A stretch of 64,000 bases of DNA from Catonia carolina (lineage: Eukaryota; Arthropoda; Insecta; Hemiptera; Achilidae): assembly GCA_035578175.1 (NCBI GenBank), contig JAQMRL010000006.1, positions 55,469,001 through 55,533,000 on the forward strand. Direction: 5' to 3'. The notes beneath the pieces are model-generated. The model was not told the DNA's origin. It saw only the letters and a list, made by a program, of their open reading frames with translations, and made no database searches. Both the position numbers and the translations under genes were made by a program. Shown piece after piece: positions 45,266 through 56,128 of the stretch; positions within the stretch are counted from its first letter, which is position 1; each line of letters starts with the position of its first letter.

Positions 45266-45397
45266 CTATTGGAAGGAGTCCTTGGAGTACACTGTAGATG
45301 AGTACCAGGAACACTGAGAGATGTGATTAGCATAGTTATACAACGTAATAAGAAAACGGTACCCGATAAAGCAAAAAATCTTCTTAACAATATAAAC
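45266..45397 (-). CDS. SMSr: SMSr exon encoding TM3
   Basis: It follows TTTTTAATTACAG (acceptor). The first base completes an Arg codon begun in the upstream exon. It then encodes [32 protein letters not shown] and [13 protein letters not shown], matching SMS family TM3 and the following luminal loop. The exon is 132 bases. Its 3' end reads CCAATAG|ATAAGTATT, with AT instead of GT at the donor. Reading on to the nearest GT adds the codon TAA in frame. Confidence 0.88.
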   Translation of the reverse strand, partial: VYIVKKIFCFIGYRFLITLYNYANHISQCSWYSSTVYSKDSFQ

Positions 45398-46000
45398 CTG
45401 TAATTAAAAACAAAGAACAACAATTTTTTATTAATATAGGTACAATCTGTCAATGTTTTGTAAGCATAGTTCGCGCAGAAATGAGAAGTGAGTGGGGAGA
45501 ATACTGCCAGATGTAGAAGGGATGACATACGTTCGATGCATGCGTATGTGCGTGCGTGAATTGTCTCATTCTACTGAAGCTGTCGCAGAGAACAGATCGT
45601 AGCTGGAACGGTTGACTATTTTGTCTTATTGTCTGTGGTCGGTGGACATTTGTGAAAAGCCCCCAAGGAAACGTCAACCCTTCCACCATGTTGGAGGTCA
45701 CTCTTTGAGGAAAAAGAGGCTCCCGTAGGCCTAGACCATACATACCTACGGTACGGTACGTTATGCATTCCAGCAAGTCAGCTGTGAATTCCCCCCTCTA
45801 CTGCTGTACTATTCATACCATTATTTCTCCTTTCATCGTATCTCAACCAAATCCGTCTACTGTGCATACGCTTACATAACTTTGAAGGCCTGTACCTATT
45901 ATATATTTACACACATTTCTGGTGCTTTAGCCTTTTCTTTTTCTTGTACTGTATGTTTTTTTTATTTTTTTGTACAGTTCTTTGTTATTTCATGCACAAT
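45398..46000. other. SMSr intron DNA with unassigned GC-richer patch
   Basis: 45480-45780 is GC-richer and holds a 108-codon minus frame without recognisable domains. It may be an unknown repeat. Confidence 0.35.
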
Positions 46001-46002
46001 GT

Positions 46003-47985
46003 TTCTTCTTCTTCTTCTTCCAGTGCCTATCCGTTACCGAATGTTGGCAATCATTCTGGCAATGCTGATTTTGTTGACAGCCGCTTTAAACAATTCAGGG
46101 GTGGATACTGAAAACCATGTCCTTAAATTTTTCAGCCAGGATATTCGCCTTCGCCCAACGCCTCTCCTGCCATGCACTTTCCCCTGCACTATGCATTTCA
46201 ACAGCTTGTATTTAGTGTCATTTCTCATGATGTGTCCTAGGTATTCCAATTTTCTTCTTTTGACTGTGTACATTATTTCAGTCTTTTTATTTAGTTTTTG
46301 AAGAACTCTCTCATTGGATATTTTATCTGTCCATGATATTCTCAGGATTCTTCTGTAGGTCCACATCTCAAATGACTCCAGTTTCTTTGCTGTTGCTTCA
46401 CTAAGAGTCCAAGATTCTACTCCATATAGCAAGATGGAAAATACATAGCATCGAAGTAGTCTAATTTTCAATTCAAGGTTCAAGTTGTGTGTCTTGAACA
46501 GTTTTGACATTTGGTTGAACGCTGATCTGGCTTTTTCACTCCTGGCCTTTATTTCCTGAGAATGGTCCCACCGCTCATTTAACACTGTGCACAAGTAAAC
46601 GTATGTTGGTACTTGTTCTACAACTTTGCCATCAATAGTGAAATGTAGATTGTCAATTTTCTGCTTGCTTACTATCATGACTTTTGTTTTATTACTGTTG
46701 ACTTCCAGACCATATTTCCCACTAACTTCAGCCACTTTGTTCATCAACAGTTGAAGTCCCTGTGAGGTGTCTGCAAAAATGACAGTATCATCAGCATATC
46801 TAAAGTTGTTGATTCGTTCTCCATTCAATAGTATACCAACATCCAAGCATTCTAATGCTTCTTGGAAAATAGCCTCAGAGTACAAATTGAATATGAGTGG
46901 CGACAATATACAGCCCTGTCGGACCCCACAGAGAATTTCCAATTCCTCTGTTTTCACTTGGTTAATCCTGACGCAGATTGATTCCAATAGAGGTTTCTAA
47001 TTATACGCAAGTCTTTACCATCAATTTCACTATCGTGCAGGACTTCCATCATTTTGTTATGCTGAACTTTGTCAAAAGCCTTTTGATAATCAATAAAACA
47101 AGCATATACATTACAATTCATGTCCCGGCAACGTTGAAAAAGAATTTGTGTACTAAAAAGTGCATCTCTTGTTCCCATACCCTTCATGAAGCCAAACTGT
47201 GTAGGCGATACTTGCTCTTCACATATTCTATAAAGTCTGCGGTGTATAATTTTCAAAAACAATTTCAACAAGTGGCTCATGAGGCTAATTGTTCTATAAT
47301 CACTACACTTCTTAGCACCCTGTTTCTTAGGTAGAACTATAAACTCTGATTTCAGCCATACCTTGGGTATGTACCCACTATTATATACTTTATTGAAAAC
47401 AGTAGTCAGTTCTTTCTTGAACTCATCATCAAAAACCTTCAAAATTTCTGACTAAACGCCATCTGGGCCAGCTGCTTTCCCGTCTTTAGTGGATAATAGG
47501 GCTGCTTCAACTTCCTCCAAGAGAATATCTGGACCTGTTAACTCTTGTGGTAAGTGGTATTCAGTTCTTTGGTCTGAAAAAAGTTTTTCAACATAATTCT
47601 GCCATGCCAATTTCATCTTTTCTACATCCACAATCAACTCTCCTTTATCATCCTCCATCCTACCCACTGATCTTTTCTTATATTTCCCTGTTATTTCTCT
47701 AACCTTTTTGTGCATTCCAAATGTATTATACTTAGCCTGAGCTACTTCAATCTCACAACATCTTTCTTTGAGTTCCTGTTCTTTTGCTTTTCTGATTTTT
47801 CTTCTTACTTGTCTGTTGATGAACACATATTGTTCAGTGTCTCTTTCTATTTTCTTCCTTTTCCTCTCCTCCATCAACCTCAAAATCTCGTCACTCATCC
47901 ACGATTTCCTCTTGTCCAAATCCATTCTTAATATATCCTTCTTTATTTTTGTTGTGACATCCACCATTTTTTGTATTTTGTCATC
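46003..47985 (-). mobile_element. non-LTR retrotransposon, ORF2 with reverse transcriptase, few lesions
   Basis: Three minus frames form one protein. 47967-47452: MSDEILRLMEERKRKKIERD to KAAGPDGV, the linker and RT entry. A single TAG follows at 47452. 47442-46970: SPTQFGFMKGMGTRDALF and CFIDYQKAFDKVQHNKM (RT motifs). One frameshift lies near 46975. 46987-46034: GVRQGCILSPLIFNLYSEAI, NNFRYADDTVIFADT (catalytic YADD), then KLEYLGHIMRN and RRGVGRRRISWLKNLRTW. It ends in a GAAGAAGAAGAAGAA tail near 46005-46020. The endonuclease is lost to 5' truncation. Probably RTE-related, but the clade is not certain. Confidence 0.9.
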
Positions 47986-48515
47986 AATTTCTGAGCTGTT
48001 TTACACAATGTTTAGTTTCTGTTTATTATTTTGTCTTTTTATGGCTTTTTTAAATTATTACAGAAAGTTCAATTATTCTTAATGTTTACCCACTATCTGA
48101 TATTTTTCTATAAATTGTTTTTAAAATCAATGTTCTGTAACATAATTATTATGTAGTTGTAGTCGATAATGATTTATTGATGATACGACCTTAAATAAAT
48201 AAATTAAACATTAATATAAAATAAAAACCAGCTTTCTTGGTACAGATGCAATTTTATATTATTTTTATTATTCCTATTTCTAAAAATTTAATTTAGTATC
48301 AGTTACACTGATTTTATTTAGTATAAATTAAATACTAAATAAAATTATTTGACACTAATTTTATTTAGTATCTAATTACTCTGTCATGTATTTATTTTGT
48401 ATCTGTTGTTATTTGTTAATAAAAATGCCAACTGTTTAATGCTCAATTATTCAGTTAAATTGTAAATATGGACACTGTACACAATTAACATCTATCCCAA
48501 ACATTTTAAATTGTC
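47986..48515. other. SMSr intron DNA, AT-rich inverted repeats
   Basis: 48295-48375 contains ATTTTATTTAGTAT and its reverse complement several times. No gene. Confidence 0.4.
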
Positions 48516-48519
48516 ATAT

Positions 48520-49360
48520 TGTCGCCGACAGCCCCACAATTATCAGCACAGCAGACAGTCCTAGGACCTGCTGCACGGAATGCACGCTAATGACAAACAG
48601 CCAGCAGTGCTTTCCCTCCACCATGAAGTTGACTTGCTGGATGGGATTTAAGCATCCATACTGGACTGTGAGTGACACTCCCTATTCAGCTCCTGACCGA
48701 GGAAGAAGAGCCCAGCCGAGACCAGACGCACCATCCCTAGTCGACACTACCAGTGGTGGATGCTACATTTCCGCACCGGTCAGCCTTCGCCTACCCAGCT
48801 GTGGAAGGAAGCCCGTGCATGCCTGATGGCACCAAGGTGAAGACAGAGTTCAGCACAAGACTGGAGGGAACTCCCTCAGCTGCAATATCAGCTAACAGTC
48901 TATGCTGACCCGACACTGCGGGGGTCTGGGGGCCACCACTGTCACGCTGCAGTGAGGACTCAACTGCCATCGAGGGAGAGCTAGGCCAGAACCCGGTACC
49001 TGAGCTGTCACTCTTCAGGCACCACTCTCAACATTGCGGCTCACTGTTTCCCTGTGGGGCTCTGGGGGCCACCACTGTCATGCCGCAGTGAGGACTTTAC
49101 TGCCATCGAGGGAGAGCTAGGCCAGAACCCGGTAGCTGAGCAGTCACTCTTCAAACACTGTTCTCAACATTCCGGCTTGCCGCTTCCGACCATCTACAAC
49201 GGCCCTTTTCTGGGCCACCAACACAGTACCTACAACAGTCCTTCTCAGGACCCGCAACCAATTAAACTGCCTTTTCAAGGCCACCAAATTCGCAAGCAAG
49301 TTTTTGGCATGTGTCGTTGGCCCTGGTCGGTAACAATATGTAATGTATCGACTTCAACTT
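48520..49360. repeat. GC-rich island with 135-bp tandem duplication and histone-like stem-loops
   Basis: Units 48921-49055 and 49056-49190 share CTGGGGGCCACCACTGTCA, GCAGTGAGGACT and CATCGAGGGAGAGCTAGGCC. They are followed by three stem-loops (separate entry). GC content contrasts strongly with the surrounding intron. No long frame is found. Confidence 0.75.
49201..49288 (+). repeat. three consecutive histone-3'-like stem-loops
   Basis: GGCCCTTTTCTGGGCC + ACCA at 49201-49220, GTCCTTCTCAGGAC at 49238-49251 and GCCTTTTCAAGGC + CACCAAA at 49269-49288. Each is a 5-bp pyrimidine/purine stem with a short U/C-rich loop. The first and third are followed by ACCA, as at 20219. Confidence 0.6.
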
Positions 49361-49409
49361 ACATAATATACAGTAAATAATATACAGTAATAATATACAG
49401 TACATAATA
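49361..49409. repeat. short tandem repeat TAATATACAGTA
   Basis: About four copies of a 12-14 bp unit related to the TA-plus-CAGTA end of the adjacent MITE. Confidence 0.7.
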
Positions 49410-49411
49410 TA

Positions 49412-49890
49412 CAGTAAAACCTCGTTATACCGGGTCTCGGGTATACCAGGCTCAGTTCGGACATTTATACAAAAAAGTGAAAGTGCAATAAACTTAAAAG
49501 AAAGGAAAACCTTCAATTTCTACGTGCTTACGTATAATGTTCGCGAAGTTCTTGTATTCTGAAGTACAATGCAGCCAAAATAAAGAAAATTTAGCGTCGC
49601 AAACTACAGCAATAAATTAATGTGTAATGGTAATATAATGGCAATAGTAATCCCAATTGTACTCTGGAGTACAATTGGGATGCTTAAAGCCTGGACAGGC
49701 TTTAAGCATGCCTTGTATCACACATTTGTATGGGGGGAATAAAAAATATTTGTTGAACTGCAATCACAAAACACGTACAGTACTATATAACTCAAATGTC
49801 AGAAACGTAGACACAGTACATCTAACGTGCATTCGAAAATACTGGGAAGGGTATAGTCAATCATTAGCCCAGTATGATGAGGTTTTACTG
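49412..49890. mobile_element. pogo/Tigger-like MITE
   Basis: Terminal inverted repeats CAGTAAAACCTCGTTATACC (left) and CAGTAAAACCTCATCATACT (right, reversed), flanked by TA (49410-49411, 49891-49892). The interior holds two hairpins near 49655-49710 (CAATTGTACTC/GAGTACAATTG and GCTTAAAGCC/GGCTTTAAGC). No transposase. 479 bp. Confidence 0.85.
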
Positions 49891-50038
49891 TATATTATTT
49901 TATGTGACAATAAAGTTTATTTATAATTTATTGAGTTGCAACATCAACATTCGCTTTGGGTAGATTATACGACAAAATATCTGGATACATACTAATGGAC
50001 ATGACAATGGAATAAATAAATAAAAAAAATAACCTTAC

Positions 50039-50391
50039 CTGTGCTTATGGAAGAGCAAAACGCATAACCAAATAGCTAACAACAAAGTGCCGGTCCATTC
50101 GCACATATGGAAGGCCCAAGGAATATGAGGAACATTATCTAAAAATATATCAGGTAAAGGCGGATATCTTTTCATATCAGGAACACGATCATGAACGATA
50201 ACCATAACGAAAGCGGTAATCCATGTCACGATGAACAGATAAGCTAACGCGATTAATGCTTTCCACAGTTCTGGACGTAACTGCGTTGCGTGTCCATCCT
50301 CGGAAGATGGATTTGAATGAGGATATTCAAATTCACTATTTGCCAAATCTGAATAACCAACGGTTCGATAATGTGCTAATAACTGATCGAC
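50039..50391 (-). CDS. SMSr: SMSr exon encoding TM1-TM2
   Basis: Acceptor TTAATTTAG|GTC and donor CACAG|GTAAGG, both canonical. It encodes [20 protein letters not shown], a linker after the SAM domain, then [20 protein letters not shown] (TM1), [31 protein letters not shown] (the family signature) and [18 protein letters not shown] (TM2). It starts in phase 0 and ends in phase 2, consistent with both neighbours. Confidence 0.96.
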
Positions 50392-50439
50392 CTAAATTAA
50401 CAAAAGAAAAAAATTTATTAATAATTAATTATGTTGTTT

Positions 50440-50525
50440 TTGTTACCAGCCTAAAAGCTGGTTTGAACCTCTAGAGGCTAAATTAAGTAAAACGAGCAGT
50501 GAGGTGGTATCCACTTTGACCAAAT
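50440..50525 (-). mobile_element. R1 tail fragment near an SMSr acceptor
   Basis: CAGCCTAAAAGCTGGTTTGA and ACCTCTAGAGGC to GAGCAGTGAGGTGGT match the last 80 bases of R1. It is about 50 bases upstream of the exon at 50039-50391. Confidence 0.65.
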
Positions 50526-50787
50526 TTAATCAAAGTGGCCATTAAAATTACTTTGATACGTGAGAAAAGGTGTTACAATAAAACCCCAGCCATCCTGTAC
50601 ATATGGCTTAAATCCTTAAAAAAAAAGGCAACCAGCAATACTCGATATATTGGTCTGCTAATATTTATTTTTGTTTCTTTATTTATTTATCTACTTTTTG
50701 TTAAATAAATAAAATCCTAGTTAAGCTTCACATTAATGTATACATGACAAATTCCGTGATCTGATATTGGCAATAAATGCATGATGA

Positions 50788-51895
50788 AAAAAATCTGGTG
50801 TGAAACACTCACACAACTTTCTCTTGCCAATGCAAATAATTAACAATATAACCTAACATTAGAAATAAACAAAAAACTAACCTCAATAAACATAACATAA
50901 TTTTAATGATGAGTAAAGGACGCAAAATGAAAATTAATCTCAGTTTGGCTCAAACAGAAAATCACTCTTTCATGCTAAACTAAGCTCTGTAGAGAAAAAT
51001 GCTTGAATTAAAGTTGCAGATCTTTTAATTTTATATAAATTTGATTATAATACACTTTTGTTGTAAAATGCATACTAGGGCTGAAATCTTAAAAAAATTG
51101 ATTTTTTACACATTTTTGTGAAATAATGTTGTAGGATTTAAAATTCTCTACAACTTTTTTTATATACATTTTTTGTGCTAAAATGCATATTAAAGCCGCA
51201 ATCTTAAAAAAAAAAACATTTTTTACGAGAAAACAGCCTCTCCAAGAATTTCAGCAGACATTGCATCTACCCTATCTTGTAGAGCATAAAAAATTTACTA
51301 ATTGAGGTGATTTTTAAAAAAAATTGTAGAAGCCGTTTTTCAGAAAAATCACTAAGTGAAAAATGACCGAATTAACTACTATAAGCCAAGCCAATTGCTG
51401 TGAGCGCTGGACTACGCATGTGCATACTTGACTTCAACCCCACATACCCCTCCGACCTACAGTTAGATGTACAGTCAGAGTGTTGTTGAAAATTGACCAC
51501 ACCCATTGTATTTTGTAGCCATGCTGCTCCATTGTTGATTACATACACTCCGCTGTTGCAGTACATACAAGACTATACTAATCGAGATGCACGTTATGCC
51601 CAGTGCTCTCCTTATGAAAATCAGGCTATACTTCCAGTTGACCGATTTTGATGAAAATGTTTGTGTCGGGTCCGGTAGTAGAATCTAACTTAAGTTTCAA
51701 GTTTCAAGTTTGTACGATGTTCCTTCTTGAAATAATCTGTTCACACACACACACACATGCACACATACAGAACAACCCCTAAAAACATGTTTTTTAGGTT
51801 CAGGGGGTCTGAAAATGTGTAAATCGGTGAAAATTCGACATAAAACAATTTTTTCCATCCTAAATATTCATACAGGCAAGAGAAAGTAAAAATAC
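50788..51895 (+). repeat. R2 element, near full length
   Basis: Starts AAATCTGGTGTGAAACACTC and CTTTCTCTTGCCAATG. The interior has TTCATGCTAAACTAAGCTCT and AGTTGACCGATTTTGATGAA. A CA-rich stretch lies at 51743. It ends CATACAGGCAAGAGAAAGTA. About 1.1 kb, non-coding. Confidence 0.72.
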
Positions 51896-52760
51896 ACATG
51901 ATGAACTATGAATGAGGTGAAAAAAAATTTAAGAAAAACACTGGTATTTCACCAGAAATGAATTACAAAATTCCATGAAAAAAGTGCAATTATAGGTCAC
52001 AAGACTGATTAAAAATAATCTGTAATAAAACTGATCTAATATAATACCAATTATTTTTTTTTACACTTCATTAGTATAACATTAAAGAATTTTAAAAGTA
52101 ATAAATAGTTTTTAATAGTTAATTAGTATAATAGTATTAGACATTGTATAAAAAGACGATACTAATAAAAACTAATAATAAATTGGCCTAAATGACAAAT
52201 AACCTTGTCTTTCAAATAACAGGAAAACTAAAAAAAAACTGATAAAACTATTATTGTTTAAACTAAGGAATTAAAGTTATGTTATTTCTGGTATTAATTT
52301 CCTTTAAGGTGAACAATAAATGTCAAATACAAAAACCGTGAAAAGTATGCTTAAGTCATGAGCATTAAGGCATTAACAGTATCCAACAAAATTAATGTTG
52401 AAACAACAAATTAGTTTCATAAGTACCTGCCGTGATTAAGGCCAAACACTTTCCTTTAGAAAGTAGGCTGAGTATCAATTTATAGACACAAAATAATTAT
52501 AACGTAATAAACTTTTATCATTCTAATTAAAAATAATATCTACATCAATTCTTACAATGATTATGGTATAAAACCTCTGAACCAAAAGCTTTGACTTACA
52601 ATTATAGCAATTGTGATTAGTTTAAAATTGTTTTGATATTAATGACTGCTAATATTCTTCACAAGGAAGTCGTAAAATAAATCTAAGAATTTAAACATCA
52701 ACAAATATTTTACTGTGTAATATATAAATTTTAAAAGAAAAGTAAATGAAATCGGCTTCA
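51896..52760. other. SMSr intron DNA, no feature seen
   Basis: AT-rich. Confidence 0.4.
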
Positions 52761-52761
52761 A

Positions 52762-53137
52762 GTTGTTGTTGTTTAGGTCATCAGCTGAAAGGGTGGTTTG
52801 AACCTCTAGAGGGTTTACTAAGTAAAACGAGGAGTGAGGTGGTTTACAATTGCCTTACTTATGAAGTAAAAAAGAATGCTTATCACCATGGCAGGCCCTC
52901 TGAAAATCGTCTACTTTCCACCTGTAAATGAAACCTTTACTTCATTCACCACAGGGTCTGGCTGTATAATGAAATTTGTTACTCTCAAAGGAGATAACTC
53001 TGAATAGTCTTCTGCTCTTAAATGATTCAGTCATATAATTAGATGACCAAGTAATAAGAAACAGAACTATTTTTTGTAGCCCTGTAACTAGCAGATCGAG
53101 TGCAAATAATTTAACACTCCATCTGCTGTTATGGACA
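52762..53137 (-). mobile_element. R1 retroposon
   Basis: Full-length minus orientation: from ACAGCAGATGGAGTGTTAAA to the (GTT)n-GTTTAGG tail, with a small internal deletion (TAGTCTTCTGCTC). Confidence 0.76.
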
Positions 53138-53333
53138 GGAAGGCTTCATATAAGTATAAAAAAAAATGAAACATCTTAGTTTGAGTGAAATTCCTGAAAA
53201 TCCCTCGCTTGAAAACTGTGAGGTTGGTTATTGTGACCACTAAGGAATTTTTACATCGGAGGAACAGAACTGCATAAATCAGGGATGAGAACAAAGAAGT
53301 TAGTGGCTATATATGTATTTGAGCCCATAACTA

Positions 53334-54694
53334 ACGGGTGATTCAAAAAGAGCGCCGGTTTTTAAACGGCTGGTAAATTTTTGTTTATCGGTTGGCAACA
53401 TTGTTAGACCTCATTTCTATTTCGGAGAACATTCCGATTGACGATTCAGTTGTAGTTTCTCTTGTTCGCAGTGTAGTACTCTCGCAGTCTGTGTCTAACC
53501 ATGGAGAAGTTTACTATTGCACAACGAGTGTTAATCGTCAAAACATTTTACCAGAGTGGATAGAGTTATGCGGCTACTGTCAGGCGACTTCACGGTACTC
53601 TAGGACGTAATGAAGCACCGAATGAATCAACAGTTCGCAGGCTCATGAAAAAGTTTTTTGAGACGGGTTCAACAGTCGACCTTAAAAGTTCTGGACGTCG
53701 TCGTTCTGGCCGAACTGAGCAGATCGTTGCGTTGGTTCGTGACAGTGTGGCTGTTAGCCCAGCAAAATCAATACGTCGCCGTTCTCAACAATTGGGTTTA
53801 CGATGTTCTTCTGTACGGAGAATTCTTCGGTACGATCTCCAATATCACCCGTATAAAATTCAGTTGACGCAACATTTGAAAGTGGCAGACCACCAGAAGA
53901 GACGACAGTTTGTTGACTGGGTATTGAGAAAACGGCAGGATGATGACACCTTCGCAAACAAAATCATTTTCAGTGATGAGGCGCACTTCCACTTAAACGG
54001 TTTTGTTAATAAACAGAACTGCCGTATGTGGGGGTTTAGAAAACCCTCGCGTGGTTAATGAAAGGGAAATGTATGCACAGCAAGTGACAGTTTGGTGCGG
54101 CTTTTGGTCGGGCGGTGTCATCGGCCCTTACTTTTTTGAAAATCAAGAAGGACAAGCCGTGATAGTAAATGGAGACCGATACCGTACGATGATTAGGGAG
54201 TTTTTGTGGCGCCATTTGGATGGAATGGACATTGACGAGTTGTGGTTTCAGCAGGATGGTGCCACCTGTCATGCTGCACGAGAAACAATGTTGTTGCTCC
54301 GTGAACGATTCCAGGATCGCATCATTTCTCGAAATTCCGACCATCAATGGCCACCAAGGTCGTGTGACTTGACGCCTTGTGACTTTCCTCTTTGGGGTCA
54401 TCTGAAGTCATTGGTGTATGCCAATAAACCCCGAAACATCAATGACTTGAAGGAGGAAATTCTACGGGTTATCGGGCAAATGGAAGTCGAAACTTGTCGT
54501 GCAGTAATATCCAATTTCATGGACAGAGTTGATGCGTGCCAGCGCAGTAGAGGAGGACACATGCATGACATCATTTTTCATACATGAAATCGGAAGGTAA
54601 GATGAACTTGTTGATGTATTTATTTTCAGTTTTTCAATAAAATAAATCTCTTAATTTGATATATCAAAACCGGCGCTCTTTTTGAATCACCCTA
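53334..54694 (+). mobile_element. rosa-like (DD41D) mariner-group transposon, nearly intact
   Basis: TIRs contain GGGTGATTCAAAAAGAGCGC and the reverse copy, flanked by TA dinucleotides (53332-53333, 54695-54696). The transposase starts at ATG 53501 (MEKFTIAQRVLIVKTFYQSG). It has one nonsense codon (TAG at 53561) and one frameshift in a G-run near 54030. Catalytic parts: IIFSDEAHF (first Asp), LWFQQDGATCH (second), SCDLTPCDFPLWG (third). I count 41 residues between second and third Asp, which fits the rosa subgroup. The C-terminal frame 54003-54587 is open to the stop. Only two lesions, so it is a recently silenced copy in an SMSr intron. Confidence 0.93.
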
Positions 54695-54764
54695 TACATG
54701 GCAAATTTTTAAACTAAGTACTGTTTTAAGAATCGATTGCTGCAATGCTGGGGTCAGCATTTGG

Positions 54765-55345
54765 CGCATGCACACTGTGTATAGATACTGAAGTCACGAG
54801 ATTGCCTTTTGCCTTTATGAGCTGTGAGGTAGGGAAGTGGAATATTTGCAGTGCTGCCAACCTCAACAGTGAGACACTACTCATACATTTCACTCCTGTG
54901 CAGTTTCTTCACACATTTTGTAAGCTGTGGTTTATTCCGAGAAAATGTTTTCTTTATAAACCTTATCAGAAATAAATGTGACCTGTAATATAGCCTATAA
55001 CTTAATTATATGACTAGAAATGTTTGATTTACTGTAATTCTGAATGAATCGCCTTCTTTACTATTGTTGTCATCGGCATTTTCATCATCAGTCTCTCTAG
55101 TATCTACCTAACCATTTTCTTTTTTTGCCAGGTGTCAACAAAACTGTTAAAGAATAGCTTCTTCATGTCCTTAATTTCCTTCCTTATTTTTTGAATTGTG
55201 CAAAGAGAAACATCAAAGTAGTTAGCAGCTAGCTCATGGCTTTTGTTAAGAGGCATGGATAGGCATTTTTGTTTAGCTTCAACTTTACTACTTTACTTAA
55301 CTTTATTTTGTGTTCTGTATGAAATTGTGGCTGAACATTTAAATT
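54765..55345 (+). repeat. R4 repeat, 5' portion of a DNA transposon with HTH-like coding remnant
   Basis: GAAGTCACGAGATTGCCTTT, CCAACCTCAACAGTGAGACA and TTTATTCCGAGAAAATG match 5.76-5.95 kb (reversed) and 62.85 kb. On the minus strand at 55140-55300 a short frame reads LAANYFDVSLCTIQKIRKEI, which looks like a helix-turn-helix of an insect transposase. No catalytic domain. Confidence 0.6.
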
Positions 55346-55525
55346 ATTGAAAGATGTATTCACACTGGGTTGTCAAATCAGGGGGCAGACTTCTATAAGG
55401 ATGGGATTCAAAAGCTGTTTGTAGAATACAATAAGTGCCTTAATATATTAGTGGAAATTATGTAGAAAAGTAAACTTTTTTTTCAAAATGGTGCTTACTT
55501 TAAAAACATGTTTTGTACATACAGT

Positions 55526-56128
55526 GGTCAGTGTAAGCAAAAGAGCTCCAGTAATAAACAAATGCTGGAAGTCTCAGAGATGGACGTGTTACGAAAGTTA
55601 CTCAGGGTTGTAGAATGGAATACTTAAGAAATGAAGACGTAAGGAAAATGACCAATTCTCAGGAAAAAAATAGCACCAGACAGTTGGGCCCAAAGAGTGT
55701 TTCTTTTCCATCCAGAAAATAGCAGAGATCGCGTTTGGAAAACATGGATACAAAGAATTAAATAAGCTACGGTAGCTCACGAAGGGTGACTGAGAAGATA
55801 GATTGCTTACTTAAGGGTGACTGAGATAGATAGAAGATTGCTTACACTGACTAGGTCAGTGTAAGCAAAAGAGCTCCAGTAATAAACAAATGCTGGAAGT
55901 CTCAGAGATGGACGTGTTACGAAAGTTACTCAGGGTTGTAGAATGGAATACTTAAGAAATGAAGACGTAAGGAAAATGACCAATTCTCAGGAAAAAAATA
56001 GCACCAGACAGTTGGGCCCAAAGAGTGTTTCTTTTCCATCCAGAAAATAGCAGAGATCGCGTTTGGAAAACATGGATACAAAGAATTAAATAAGCTACGG
56101 TAGCTCACGAAGGGTGACTGAGAAGATA
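55526..56128. repeat. apparently exact 275-bp tandem duplication with inverted-repeat junction
   Basis: 55526-55800 and 55854-56128 look identical base for base, offset by 328. The 53-base spacer repeats parts of the unit and ends GCTTACACTGAC, the inverse of GTCAGTGTAAGC at the start of copy two. The sequence itself has LINE-like codon fragments (WAQRVFLFHPENSRDR) but is unassigned. Confidence 0.9.

Noticed and set aside
45882..46301. Plus-strand 139-codon hydrophobic frame
   Set aside because: It is antisense to the LINE reverse transcriptase frame and has no features of its own.
47710..48082. Plus-strand membrane-like frames
   Set aside because: Shadows of the minus-strand LINE ORF, where Lys/Glu-rich codons read as Phe/Leu/Ser on the other strand.
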